A DNA stretch of 64,000 bases from Nymphaea colorata (lineage: Eukaryota; Streptophyta; Magnoliopsida; Nymphaeales; Nymphaeaceae), in NCBI RefSeq assembly GCF_008831285.2, contig NC_045144.1, forward strand, positions 11,821,672 through 11,885,671, written 5' to 3'. Positions 34,035 through 45,507 of the stretch are shown here, in pieces. Each line of letters opens with the position of its first letter. The stretch's first letter is position 1. Position numbers and translations under genes: made by a program. The notes under the pieces are model-generated. The model did not search any database and was not told the origin of the DNA. It saw only the letters and a list, made by a program, of their open reading frames with translations.

Positions 34035-34835
34035 GCATGATCATAGTAAACATATAAAGAGTCAATTGGGGCTTTTTATTAGCAATGCTATGAATTATCT
34101 TGGTTTCCATTTCACTTGGATCCAATGCATTATGACATGTACTTCCATGGTTTCTATATCTATCAACATTCATGGTGGAACTGAGACTACAACAAGAAGA
34201 CCTCCTTTTCCAATTATTTTCATACGCGTAGTAGAAATATTTTATAGATTGATTGAAATTGAAAGAGTAGATAAAAAAGTTTTAACTTCCATAATTGAGA
34301 GAGGTCTTCATTGCTCCATCTCCCTTAGTATACAGATGATCATTAATAATTTCATCTCAGTTGAAATATATTGAAGAAGTCATAAAAGTTTTTCATTCCT
34401 TATAAATTTTTACAGACTTAAAATTAATGCTTCCAAGTCCCCAACATTTTTTCTTCCATGTGTAAAAGAAGAAAAAGGATTCTGGTCATCCTCTTTGCGA
34501 TGAAATTATGGCAACCTTCCATCTTGTCATTTAGATGTTATTTATCCACCAATAGATTGACAAAAAGGATGTGTAAGACATATCATTGTGAATTATCATT
34601 GTGTGGCTTTTAAAGTCCCCAAGGGCACATTGATCAAATTGGAGGGCATGTGTTCAGATTCATATAGGCATCTAATGTTCAAGAGAAACAATTTCATCTC
34701 ATTGAATGAGACACAATATGCAACCCATATAGGGATAGAGGTGTTAATATTCACAGGATAGTGGAAATGAATGCTTTCACTGTGCTTGGGATATATTTTG
34801 GGTGTATGGAGATGATAAAAACTAGTCATTGAGGA
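34035..34835 (+). pseudogene. LINE reverse transcriptase, second half
   Basis: The frame from about 34066 reads AMNYLGFHFTWIQCIMTCTS then FIRVVEIFYRLIE, matching the L1 RT blocks around LGFP..W..WI..C and LFILVMEVFSRLI. YTDD at 34329-34340 stands where the catalytic F/Y-A-D-D is. LKINASKSPTFF (about 34420-34455) matches the following GL.IN..KS block. It continues the RT half that ends near 29720. The gypsy element then interrupts at 34836. Stops and shifts are frequent. Confidence 0.82.
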
Positions 34836-35054
34836 TGTTCCCTTGTGTTGTGTCTGTATAGTCATTCTTTGCAGTTGATGTATTTGCTTTGTTTATATTG
34901 AGTCTTGGTGTAAGCTCGAATATTCACCTGTGTCGAAGCACCCTCCCAAAACAGCTCCAAGTGTAAGATTGGGATTCCTTGTTTTGGATGGTTGGCATGG
35001 GAATTCTGTAAGCGGCTTCAGCCCGCCCAGAGGAGGCGAGCCCGGCCCATGACA
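34836..35054 (+). repeat. Internally deleted 5' LTR of gypsy element 2
   Basis: Starts TGTTCCCTTGTG like the 3' LTR and matches it to about 35017 (GTAAGCGGCTTC). It then jumps to a GC-rich junction and a CATGACA end at 35054. About 160 bp of U5 are missing, and gag starts directly with no primer site. Confidence 0.82.
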
Positions 35055-36000
35055 AGGGAGACCTGGAAGAGACGGTGAACCGGTTGGTCGCAGATGTGGC
35101 CACCCATGAGGAAGTCATCGGCTTTGCTGTCGAAACCTTTGAGGAATTCAAGGAGGAGATGAAGTTGATGCAGGAACAGAGGGCCGAGTCAGTGGCCATG
35201 AACCGATCACCCTCTGACTTGGTGAAGACTCTACAAGACGAAGTCGCTGGACTTGGGGCTTCAAACTAGAGACTGCTACGTACTAACTCAACCAGTAGTA
35301 GTCAAGAGAGGACCAGTAGGATCGACGTTCAACGTCCGGTGAAGTACAGTGGTAGCCGGGATGCGAGGGCAATCGACAACTTTCTGTTCCAACTTGTCTA
35401 CTATCTGGACTTGCAGAACATAGTAGAAGATAACTTGAAGATCAAGACTGCACGATGTTGCTAGAGGGAGATGTTGTGGCTTGGTGGAGGAGAAAATGTT
35501 GGACATTGAGAATGGGGACTGCACGATTCGTACCTTCAACGACTTTCGCAAGCAGTTGAAGGGATATTTCATGTCTGTGGATGCTGAAAAACATGCTTAT
35601 CGGTTGGTTGCGAACCTGAAGCAGACAGGTGCCTATGATGCCATAAAAAGACAAATTTCACTGGTTCATCATAGGGCTCCAATCTTGGACCCAAGCCGAC
35701 GTGGAGAGATTGAATCCAGAGACTTTGAAGCAAACATATGTGGCAGCTGAGCGCTTGGCCGATACCCAATACAAAAGCTACACTGATACCTTCAAGTCTA
35801 CGAAGAAGTCCGACCACGGCGGTAAGAAGGAGGAACCGCGAGACACGAGAAATGAATCATCGTCCCAAAAGCCAGCCGAGAGAAAACCCTTCTTTCGCAA
35901 GGACTACACTGGGCCACCAAGGGAAGTGACTTGTTGGGTCTCTAAAGGAAAGCATCAGGCGCATGTCTGCGTGAAACTTGTGAGACCTATCGGGCAGGCC
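35055..36000 (+). pseudogene. gypsy gag remnant (element 2)
   Basis: Begins mid-gag at DLEETVNRLVADVATHEEV, equivalent to DLAEVVNKLVTDVTTHEEA of element 1, then the capsid blocks IDNFLFQL.YYLDLQN (35370-35420) and NPETLKQTYVAAERLADTQ. The zinc knuckle (about 35928-35970) reads C-W-V-S..H-Q-A-H-V-C, with its second Cys changed to Ser. There are stops near 35270 and frame changes near 35460 and 35690. Confidence 0.82.
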
Positions 36001-36089
36001 AATGCCGTGAGGGCCACCGAAGGCGAGACCGAAGAAGAGCGAACACGGATGGGTGCCGCCCAGACGATCAATGTTATCCAAAGTTGCGT

Positions 36090-37960
36090 AGTATCTAGCA
36101 GTATGGTGAACAAGGAGCTGATGTACCTAGACGTCACTCTAAATGGAATGTCTACTGTTGCAATGGTAAGACTCAGGGGCAACGCATAACTTCCTCTTAA
36201 GAGAGGAGGTGGAGCGAGTGGGATTGAAGCCTGTGCCACAGTAAAGGACCCTCAAAACGGTGAACTCTGAAGTCAGGCCCATCCTAGGAGAAGCGAAGGG
36301 TGTAATGGTTTAGATTGAAGGCTAGACGGGAGTCACCAACTTCTCCATAGTACCCCTGGATGTAAGGTGATTCTTGAGATGGAGTTTCTTAGAGGCCATA
36401 ATGCAATGACGTTGCCGAAGTTCAACACATTGACGTTGATGGGTGCGGACCAGTCTCATACGGTGCACTGCCACTCCACCAGAAGCAAGTCTCAGTCGAC
36501 GTTGTCGGAAATGCAGCTGAAGAAGGGCGTGTGTCATGTGGAACAAACATTCCTTGTGGCTGTACGTCTACAAGAAGATGACCCTCAGCCGAGAGTCATT
36601 CCCCCAGCGCTAGCCCCTGTCTTGAAGCAGTTCGAGGGAGTGATGCCCCTCGAGCTGCCCAAACGTCTACCTCCTAGGCGTGAAGTTGATTATGAGATTG
36701 ACTTGGTTTCTGGAGCCAAGCCACCAGCAATGGTCCCCTACAGAATGGGACCAGCCGAATTGAAGGAGCTGCGGAAGCAGCTTGATGACATGCTTGAGTC
36801 AGGGATCATCTGTCCCTCTAAGGCACCATTCAGAGCCCCTGTATTGTTCCTGATGAAACACGATGGCTCCAAGAGACTTTGTGTGCATTACTGCGCTTTG
36901 AACAAGGTGACGGTGAAGAACAAGTATCCACTACCATTGATTGCGGACTTGTTCGACCACTTGGGCAAGGCGATGATCTTTTCAAAGTTGGACCTTCGTT
37001 CTGGCTACTGGCAGGTCAAGATCGTGGAAGGTGATGAACCAAAGACCACTTGCGTCACCCGCTATAGAGCGTATGAGTTCCTAGTCATTCCATTCGGGTT
37101 GACGAACGCCCCTGCGACTTTCTCGACTCTCATGAACAAGTTATTCTACCCATACCTTGACAAGTTTGTGGTAGTCTACCTTGATGATATTGTGGTCTTT
37201 AGCAGCGACCTAGAGTAGCACGTCAGTCACTTGAGGACAGTGTTCTAGGTACTCAAAGAAAATGATCACTATGTGAAGAAGGAGAAGTATCTCTTTGGCC
37301 AACGAGAGATCAGTTTTCTCGGTCATATTGTAGGAGATGGCCAACTGCGAATGGACTCGAAGAAAGTGAAAGCTGTCCAAGATTGGAAGCCGCCCTCAAA
37401 TGTGCTTGAATTGCGGTCCTTTCTTGGGTTAGCCAATTACTATCGGCGGTTTATCATGGGGTACTCATTGATTGTGGCGCCCCTCACTGACTTGCTCAAA
37501 AAAAATAGATTCTGGACTTGGACTCAGTTTGCCCAAGATGCATTTGAAGGCCTAAAGCGTGCCTTTGTACAAGAGCTTGTTCTCAGATTGCCAGATCATT
37601 CAAAGCCCTTCGAAGTACACACAGACGCTTCAGATTTTGCCATTAGTGGGGTACTAATGCAGGACGGTCATCTGATCGCCTATGAGAGTCAGAAGTTGAA
37701 GAACCCTGAGAAGCGGTACACAGTGCATGAACGAGAGATGACCACCATTGTGCATTGCTTGCGCATATAGAAGCACTACCTACTGGGGGCAGAGTTCATT
37801 TCAAGACGGACAATGTGGCCACAAGTTACTTCAAGACTCAGAATAAGTTAACTCTGAAGCAGGCTCATTGGCAGGAATTCTTGACGGAGTTTGATTTCGC
37901 TTTGGAGTATAAGGTTGGTAAAACCAACGTGGTAGCGAATGCGTTGAGTAGAAAGGTAGA
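36090..37960 (+). pseudogene. gypsy protease, reverse transcriptase and RNase H (element 2)
   Basis: The protease Asp-Ser-Gly block is present near 36165-36200, but one extra A before it shifts the frame. RT is long and well kept (about 36620-37440): [49 protein letters not shown] and the active site [10 protein letters not shown] (about 37165-37200). Stops TAG near 37216, 37248 and 37770 fall at Glu/Gln, Lys and Trp positions. RNase H has [14 protein letters not shown] (37617-37660) with its Asp intact and KTDNVATSYF. Confidence 0.93.
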
Positions 37961-38149
37961 ACTTGCAGCCTTTCGAGTGAGGACCTTCGAAGCTCAATTG
38001 GAGGGTGCGAACGGGTTCGTGAAGGGATGCAGCATGACTCAGTGGCCCAACACTTTGTTGCCTTGGCTGAAGCGGGGAAGACTCAAAGATTCTGGCTACG
38101 AGATGGGTTGCTCCTCACCAAGGGTGGACGTGTTTTTGTGCCGAAGTGG

Positions 38150-39450
38150 GGCAATCTCCGGCGGGAGCTACCAAGGGAGTGCCATGATACGCTTTGGGCT
38201 GGCCATCCAGGCTAGGAGCGGACTCTGACCCTTCTCGAACGAAGATACTATTGGCCCCAGATGCATGACGATCTGGAGGTGTATGTAAAGACTTGCCTAT
38301 CTGTCAGTAGGACAAGGGGACTAATCAGAAGTCTGTCGGCCTGCTTTAGCCTCTTCCTATTCTGGAGCGTCCGTGGGAGAGCATCTCCATGGACTTCATT
38401 GTGAGTCTACCTAGAGTTGATGGCTACAACTCTATCTTTGTTGTTGTGGACAAGTTTTCTAAGTATGCCATGTTCGTCCCAACTACAAAGGAGAACCCAA
38501 CGGAGAAAACGGAGGAGATGTTTGTGAAAAACATTGTGAAGTAATGGGGCGTGCCGAAGAGTGTTGTGAGTGATCGCGATGCTCGCTTCACAGGCAAGTT
38601 TTGGCATGAAGTGTTTCGGTTGCTTGGCTCAGACTTGTTGTTTTCCACAAGCTTCCACCTGTAAACTGATGGCCAGACCGAACGCATCAATGCCTTGTTG
38701 GAATAGTACCTGCGTCACTTTGTCAGCGCCAACCAAAAAAACTTGGTAAAGTTGTTCGATGTGGCTCAATTCTGTTACAACCTATAGAAGAGCGAGTCTT
38801 CAGGCCACATCCCCTTCGAAGTAACAACGGGATAGCAACCATTGATGTCTCACACTGTTGCTGCCCAAGAGAAGGGAAGACCCAGCTTCGCCTACTAGTT
38901 CGTCAGGGACTGGCAGGAACAAACGGAGATAGCCAAGGCATTCTTGCACAAGGCCGCCAAGAAGATAAGAAATGGGCTGACACCGAATTTCAAGTGGGAG
39001 ACCAAGTTCTCATCAAGCTTTATCCAGACCGCTCGGTATCTTCCATGGACGACACCGAGCATTGATCTGAAAGTATGAAGGGACATTTACTGTGGTCAAG
39101 AGGATTGGGAAGCTGGCATACAAGTTTGATCTGCCGCCAGACTTCAAAGTGCATTCAGTGTTTCACGTCTGCAACCTCAAGCCCTTCTATGTCGTCGCTG
39201 AAGACCCGGAGAGAAGCCAGTCGCAGTGAGAACCAATCTTGCAATGAGCTCCTTCGACCCGGAGGGCCACCGACCGACAGTTAGACCAGATCATTCGACA
39301 CAAAGTTAACTACCTTGGTGAACCAAAGCGATACTTGGTTAGGTGGGTAGACGAAGACCAACCAACATGAGAATATGCCTTCTGTTTAAAGCAAAGTCAT
39401 CCAGAAGAAGTCAGGATCTACCATGAAGCTGCTAGCGCCGAGGACGACAC
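38150..39450 (+). pseudogene. gypsy integrase plus chromodomain (element 2)
   Basis: The HHCC area is 38165-38310 (CHDTLWAGHPG, then YYWPQMHDDLEVYVKTC, with the last Cys block damaged). The core has MDFIVSLPRVDGYNSI (first Asp kept), [14 protein letters not shown] and TERIN. At least eight TAG/TAA/TGA stops follow, almost all where relatives carry Gln, Arg or Trp. HSVFHVCNLKPFY (39150) precedes a chromodomain (about 39265-39385, RQLDQIIRHKVNYLGEP, YLVRWVDEDQPT) with a TGA in place of its conserved Trp. Confidence 0.9.
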
Positions 39451-39470
39451 ATGATTTGAAGGGGGGAGCC

Positions 39471-39849
39471 TGTTCCCTTGTGTCGTGTCTGTATAGTCGT
39501 CATTTGCTTTTGCTGTATTTGTTTTGTTTATGTTGAGTCTTGGTGTAACCTCGAATGTTCACCTGTGTCGGAGCACCCTCCCAAAACGGCCCCAAGTGTA
39601 TGATTGGGATTCCTTGTTTTGGATGGTCAGCATGGGAATTCTATAAGCAGCTTCGACCATCCTTTGTAAGTAAAGTGTAAAAGCTTACTTGCTTTCCCTC
39701 TTAATGTACTCAATTGTTTAAGTGAATATATTGCGAGTTTTCTTTCCACACTCTTTGTACATTTTGTGTCTTGTGTTTTCGAAAAGGCCTTGCGGCTTAC
39801 TGGCGAGAGTTTGTCATGCCGCACGGTTCGAAAGAGTCGGCTCGTGATA
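39471..39849 (+). repeat. 3' LTR of gypsy element 2
   Basis: 379 bp, starting TGTTCCCTTGTGTCG and ending CTCGTGATA, where the usual terminal CA has become TA. The TATA-like GTAAGTAAAGTG region is near 39666. Confidence 0.92.
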
Positions 39850-39854
39850 GAGGA

Positions 39855-40560
39855 AGTACATAAATAAAAATTCATTTTGGATGGAAAAACACAAGGTTGG
39901 CAATTGTTAGACTTCGGCAAGCCTGTTTTGGTGATAGAGGAAGATTAAATATATCACATGATGTTATTTAGGGAATGGGAGAAAGAAATCCTTCTAGCTA
40001 GAAGATTGGAGTCATGACATGATATGATGTTGAAGTAGCTTAATATATAAAATAAGTTTTATGAAATTGAGTTGAAAATTCAATGCAATGCATGCGATCC
40101 ATAACATCACATATAATATTGCATGTCAAGGATGGGATGATACTCCTGAGAAGATGACTGCTATTATTACCAACTGTAATCTTTAATGGAACAACTTAAT
40201 GACTATAGATCTATCAAAATCATATGTAAGAAAAAGGCAGGTGAGAAGTGGAAAGAGTAGATTTGAAGGACTGTGCCACCTGAGAGCTAGTTGGGTGATG
40301 TATATGACTTGTGCAAAGTAACGGCTCACCCAAGCTAGGCTACAACATCATGATATATCTATGGCTTTTATATGTAAGTTCTGCAAAAATGTGGTGGAGG
40401 ATGTGGACCATGTTCTCATTACTTGCCCACTAGCTAGATAAATATGGAGGGAAGTGCATATGGGAGCAGACGGGAAGGCATGAAAATCAAAATATGACAA
40501 AGGCAATTGTGGATTGTTAAAATGATAAGGAATTTGTAGCAATTTTAACATCCAGCTTAT
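39855..40560 (+). pseudogene. LINE 3' end with zf-RVT domain
   Basis: After the gypsy element the LINE resumes. Near 40320-40450 the frame reads RLTQARLQHHDISMAFICKF and C-K-N-V-V-E-D-V-D-H-V-L-I-T-C-P-L-A-R, the C-x2-C...DH...C zinc-binding domain found C-terminal to plant L1 reverse transcriptases (zf-RVT). It is interrupted by TAA/TAG codons. A LINE tail or target duplication was not identified. Confidence 0.8.
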
Positions 40561-40656
40561 GTTTTATCTATTTGTATGGTGACAGAATAATTACCAAGGA
40601 GCTGAAGACATTTTATTCATTCAGAGCTTTCTGGGGCTAAGCCCTCATTGGCTAAT

Positions 40657-40817
40657 TGTTAACCGTATGACCTCTTTCTTCCTTTCTTGTATATAAAGTC
40701 ATTTTATTTGATCAAGTAATAATAGAAAAGCCCAATTATTGCCTCTCATCTCTCTCACGCAACCTTCCTATTACTTTGCTTTTCTCTGTTTCTATATAGC
40801 TGCTCTATTACGTTACA
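40657..40817 (+). repeat. Candidate 5' LTR of a copia remnant
   Basis: The right edge is well placed: CGTTACA directly precedes the primer site TGGTATCAGAGA (40818-40829). TATATAAAGTC (about 40691) gives a TATA box. The left edge (TGTTAACC) is a guess because no partner LTR is present. Confidence 0.5.
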
Positions 40818-40899
40818 TGGTATCAGAGAATTAGGGCGCCTGATCATGAAGTTTTACAATGCTTGATTTTGACTTCTTTTTTTTTTTACAAGGGTTGTG

Positions 40900-41776
40900 A
40901 TGGAGGTTCATGACAATTCTTTAGGTGTTGGGTCTGGTCATGAGATGCATACTGAGCTGAATCAATATTTTATGAATCCTTTCCATAACCACCAGTGACA
41001 ATTTTGGTGCTATCTTGGTGTCCAAGCCATCGATAGAGGAGAACTGTGCCACTTGGAGCCACTCTATGATGATGGCCTCAGTAGCCAAAATCAAGTATGT
41101 ATTTGTTGACGGCAATCTTCTTGCTCTTTTTCATTGTCTCCTTAATATATCTTGTGGGGTCGTTGTAATATGATGGTCCTTTCACGGATCATCAATTCGC
41201 TGTCCAAAAATTAGCAAATGGGCTTACGTATGTTTCCACTACTAGAGACGTTTGGGTTGAACTGAAAGAGAGATATACCCAAAGACTAGGAGTAAGGAAA
41301 AACCAACTGAAATATGCTATTTGTAGGCTAACACAAGATACAATGGCAGTTGCTGCATACTGCACTGGACTGAAAACATTTGGGGAAGAATTGGATTCTT
41401 GTGATGTTCTTTCAATGTGTTCATGTGGTGCCTTAAAATCTATGACGGGAAAATTTCAAGAGGGTAAAGTGATTCCATTTTTCATTTGTTTAGATGAATC
41501 ATATAGTATGATTAGAGGACAGATTTGTTGCACGATCCTCTGCCCTCAATTAACAAAGTCTATGTACTCATTTGCAAAGAAGAAAAACAATCAGAAGCTA
41601 GGATCTGTACTTCTACGGTTGATCATGTTGGTCGGGTTTTCTTTAATACTAAACAAGGGTCCTCCTTATGTTGCACAAACTGTCGACTTAATGGACACAC
41701 AAAGGATCGATGCTGCAAGCTCATCGGGTACCCATCAAATAGTAAATTTGTGAATAAACAGAGGCGACAAGTCTAG
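40900..41776 (+). pseudogene. copia gag remnant
   Basis: Starts MEVHDNSLGVGSGHEMH at 40900. Further on in other frames are SVAKIKYVFVDG (family AL..KNKLGFVDG) near 41085, WVELKERYTQ near 41250, and the zinc knuckle CTNCRLNGHTKDRCCKLIGYP at 41665-41740 (C-x2-C-x4-H-x4-C). Frame changes occur near 40990, 41200 and 41525. No protease, integrase or RT follows, so this element is cut off soon after gag. Confidence 0.8.
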
Positions 41777-41779
41777 TGT

Positions 41780-42578
41780 CAAGCCTGCATCAGGCAAGAG
41801 CAATGCCGAGCATTTCAATGTTCACAAAGGTACCCATTGGAAGTCAGTCCGTATTTCCATTTTCTGTTGAAGTGCTCACTCGACTCGAACTTCTGGTCAA
41901 AGATAAGACTGCCACTTCTTCATCTACTACCCAAGTAAATTTATTTTGCAGGTAAAGAATGAATGATTACCTTTAACCATCTACATCGAACTTACCGTGA
42001 AAAGAAAGAACATGCCATGGCACTAAAAAAAGGAGGGGGGTACCAGGGAAGTGAACGAGCTTTACTTGCAGGTCCCGTCAGGGACCTACTGCTCTGACAA
42101 TGAGGGCTCTATGGTCACTAAAACGAATGCTACATCGCTGCAAATCAAGAATGATAATAGGAAAAACTTTAAAAAAATGAAAAAGAAAGGTAAAGAACCA
42201 GAAAAGCAAGAGGCAATGAAAGAAAAAAAATAAGGGCATGGACCATTACTTTTCCGATAAAAGCCCCATCGAAGTGTCGAACTCAATATTCCGGCATAAG
42301 CAACGTCAAACTCTATCATGAAGAACAAGAGACAAAATCCAGACCTTCTCGGCTTGAAGAAAGAAAGAAGAGGCAATACCTAGACTTTCCAGCAGAAGCC
42401 TTGTCCTTCGCTTTGGGTTTCTCCTCTAAGGATTCGTCGATGACCGGTAGTTGAATCACCGTCGCTCCAACACAATGCCGAATGAGAGCTGCCGACCGGT
42501 AGTTGATGTTCTTTGGATACATGACGACTGACTTCGTTTTACGTTGACTATACACAATTTTGTGCATACACCGATCAT
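41780..42578. other. Unassigned spacer
   Basis: No gene recognised. Contains a small perfect hairpin AGGTCCC-GTCA-GGGACCT near 42070-42087 and the word GACCGGTAGTTGA twice (about 42441 and 42494). Confidence 0.5.
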
Positions 42579-44168
42579 AGGTCGATGTCTTCCTTGTTAT
42601 TTACTACTTTTTATTAGTGAAAATACGACACACAAGCTTGTAGGTGTAATGTGGTCCTTGATTGATTTAACTAATAAAAAATTAAAAGAAAGGCCAAACA
42701 TCCTAAATATTCATGATGTATATCGATAAGTTATTTGCAATTTTGGACAAGATAGTTTTTTCGTTGTTGATGATTGGATCTCTTGTTTTGCTCTTGAAGA
42801 ACAATTTTCATGTGTTCTATATGATCCAAGTCTATGTAGGCACATAAACAGTTTGCACTCTGAATTTGATCCAGCCTCTATCCGCTTACAAAGGTAAATT
42901 AGTGTTTGGAAATGTTTTAGTTCTGCATGGTTCAAGTTACATACATTATGTCCAAAAGGGCTCATTTACGTGGTTTTAGTAATAGATGCTTTTAGACTAG
43001 TTCTTTGTATGTGAAGAAAGCTTGTTGATAACAGAAAAACAGGTGCAAATAAAACCTCTATTTTTTAGTTCTCTTATTCACCTTATTCGCCTATTTCACC
43101 TTGTTTTATACTTTGCTGCAATTGTCCATAACTACATTATAATATTGATCAGATGATAATCTTGCTAGTTTGTTTTTTCTCCAACAAACATGCATTTCAT
43201 CAAACACTGCATTTTCATACTTGTTGCACGTTTTGGTGTTCCAATTTTTTATTAGACTTATAAAAAGGATCGCTAGGACAGGCTAACTTGTGGATGACCC
43301 CACGTATATTGATTGATTCATATTTGTATATATAACTCGTTTTATTTGGTTATTGCTTATCCAATTATAACATGAGAATGAGGACTTGATGATGTGCTAA
43401 ATACATGCTTATTACATATGACATATCTGCCAGTTATATGCTTAAGATAATGGAAATGAGACAAATGTAAGACGTTATCATGCATGTCCGACAGTTATTG
43501 GGACCTTCCACCTTCTTCTACGGGCCCAACACCCACCAAAAAAACCAAAATTTGGAATTATGATTCTAGGAAATCAAACAGAAAATGAACTAGGAAGAAG
43601 GAAACAATTCCTCTTACGCTCTATATAGGCAAATGATTATGGAATTCTTGGTCCCATAATTATTTTTCTAAGCCATCAAATTAGCCTTTAGTTATTCTCA
43701 TTTCTAATCATTCTGAATTTATTTGCACCTTTCGTTTGTTTTGTATGAATGCCAGGGTGGCCACATTTGAAATTTTCAAATATTTTATTTTACTTGCACT
43801 ATAGTTTTATAGGTCCCTAGAATTTGGACCCCATGAAATTTTAGCAACAAGGACACATTGTTATTCCTTGTCACCAGCAAATTGATTTGAACCCTTTCAC
43901 CTGCGTGAAATGACGTAACAAACAACCTGAAATTAAAAAATTTTACTAGCTCACAAAATAAATTATAAAAATTGTATTAAAAAGTTACAAACTATTTCAT
44001 CTAGTTCCTTTATGCAATTGCAGAACATTAACCACGTTTTAGGTTTTCCCTAATAAAACACTTCAAATTACGCCATCCCCTTTGTCATGCTTTTTCTTGA
44101 GCATGTACAAGGAGTCCAATGTAGAGGAGGCACGGCCCTATTTCAGCGAGTATTAAATCAGTGTTGAC

Positions 44169-45507
44169 CAATGTTGTTAAATGGGTTAGTCTAGTGTGCT
44201 CGATGTGCATGATGATCATGCATCAGACCTTTCTTTTACTTGTTTTTTTTTTTTTTGCCTAAAAAGTAACGTATTCTGAATTTAAAAGTTAAAACGCCTT
44301 GTAAGTTAAGATTTTAAAATAATTAGGGTAAAATGAAAAAGGGTTTCTATGAAAAAAGATTTAAAAATAACGTGCTAGACGTGCATGGTACTCGGTATTC
44401 ATCTTTGTTCATCTTTGTGGCTTCATGCTGCATCCGCCCCTCCTTCCGGGGTCGGCTCCTCCCTCCAGTGGCAACCGCTTTCACCGGCAGCGGTAGTTCC
44501 CTTCCCTCTCCAGCGTTTGGCGACATCACTCCGGCGGGAGACGACATCACATCGGTTGAGGTTGGAAACGGTAAACCAGAGAACACCGGCGACAGCTCCT
44601 CCTTCCAGCGGCGTCTGCCCCTCCCTCCAGCGTCCGCCCTTCTCTCCGGCGGCTTCCCCCACTCCATATGGCGGATTCGGATTCGAAACTCTGCGCAGCC
44701 CCCTCCTCTGACTCAGTGGTGTAAAAACGACTGAAATGTCGACTCGTACTTATATTGGCAGCACATTAATTCGATTCACCGTCCATTCTAAGGTGCTTGT
44801 CGTATTTTTATTGGTTATATTATCTTTTAAATATTTTAAGTTCTTATATTGTTTTCAATTAGTTTTATATTGATATTTGCTTTTTGAGAACAAATTTTAA
44901 CCAGTGAACCGTCAATCGGCCAATTCTACTCTGGTTTTCACAATACCGGTATAAAGTGAGGGAGAGAGAGAGGGGGGGGTGTAACAGGAAAAAGTGGTAG
45001 AGCTCTAGTGTTACTACCAATGGTGCGGGTAAGTTTCTACACTTTCTGCCTGCGTGCATATGCAGCGGATCGGAAAGCGGAGACAAAGGGAGAGAATATC
45101 ATAGAGTAACAGAAGGAAAAAGCAAGAAGTGAAGGCGTGGGTTCCTTGTGTCTTTTGCCCACAACTCATGGTTTAAAATTTTTCATTATTTTTTGTTACA
45201 AAATATAGCATGGGTGTTGCTTAGCCTAACGTTACAAGAGTTATTTCATAATTCTACTGTTGTGTACATTATTATTACATTATGACTGCCAAAGTGCAAA
45301 TTGGTGGTTATGTAGGCAAAGGTGTTGCACTCTATTGCATGGCTTCTATTATTAATCTTGTTATTTTGGTTGTGGTTTTTTCGTTTTTTTACAGGATCTC
45401 AAGATATACTTAGGAATTTTAGTCGTGATGCTTACTCATTACATCGCATTGCTTCATAGGGTCTACACAGTACACATTGCTTCCCATCAACGCACTTAAC
45501 AACATTG
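44169..45507. mobile_element. hAT-like element with GC-rich interior
   Basis: A 1339-bp insertion with 12-bp perfect terminal inverted repeats CAATGTTGTTAA/TTAACAACATTG (about 19 of 21 matching when extended) and an 8-bp target duplication GTGTTGAC/GTGTTTAC (44161-44168, 45508-45515, one mismatch). The empty site is visible in the paralogous copy near 50710-50725 (GTGTTGACAGTGTTGTAGTGG). No transposase was recognised. The centre (44400-44720) is strongly GC-rich, open in several frames on both strands, and full of CTCC/CCGGCG words, like a promoter-proximal exon of a gene. Its source is not recognised. Confidence 0.85.

Larger units (their letters stand above)
34836..39849 (+). mobile_element. 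Ty3/gypsy chromovirus-type element 2, with damaged 5' end
   Basis: A 5014-bp insertion with a perfect 5-bp target duplication GAGGA (34831-34835, 39850-39854). The 3' LTR is 379 bp (39471-39849), preceded by the purine tract TTTGAAGGGGGGAGC. The 5' LTR is only 219 bp because its middle is missing, and the primer site and first part of gag are gone. It has the same gene order and closely similar proteins as the element at 4020-9492, but clearly different LTRs. It sits in the LINE, so it is younger than the LINE. Confidence 0.93.
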
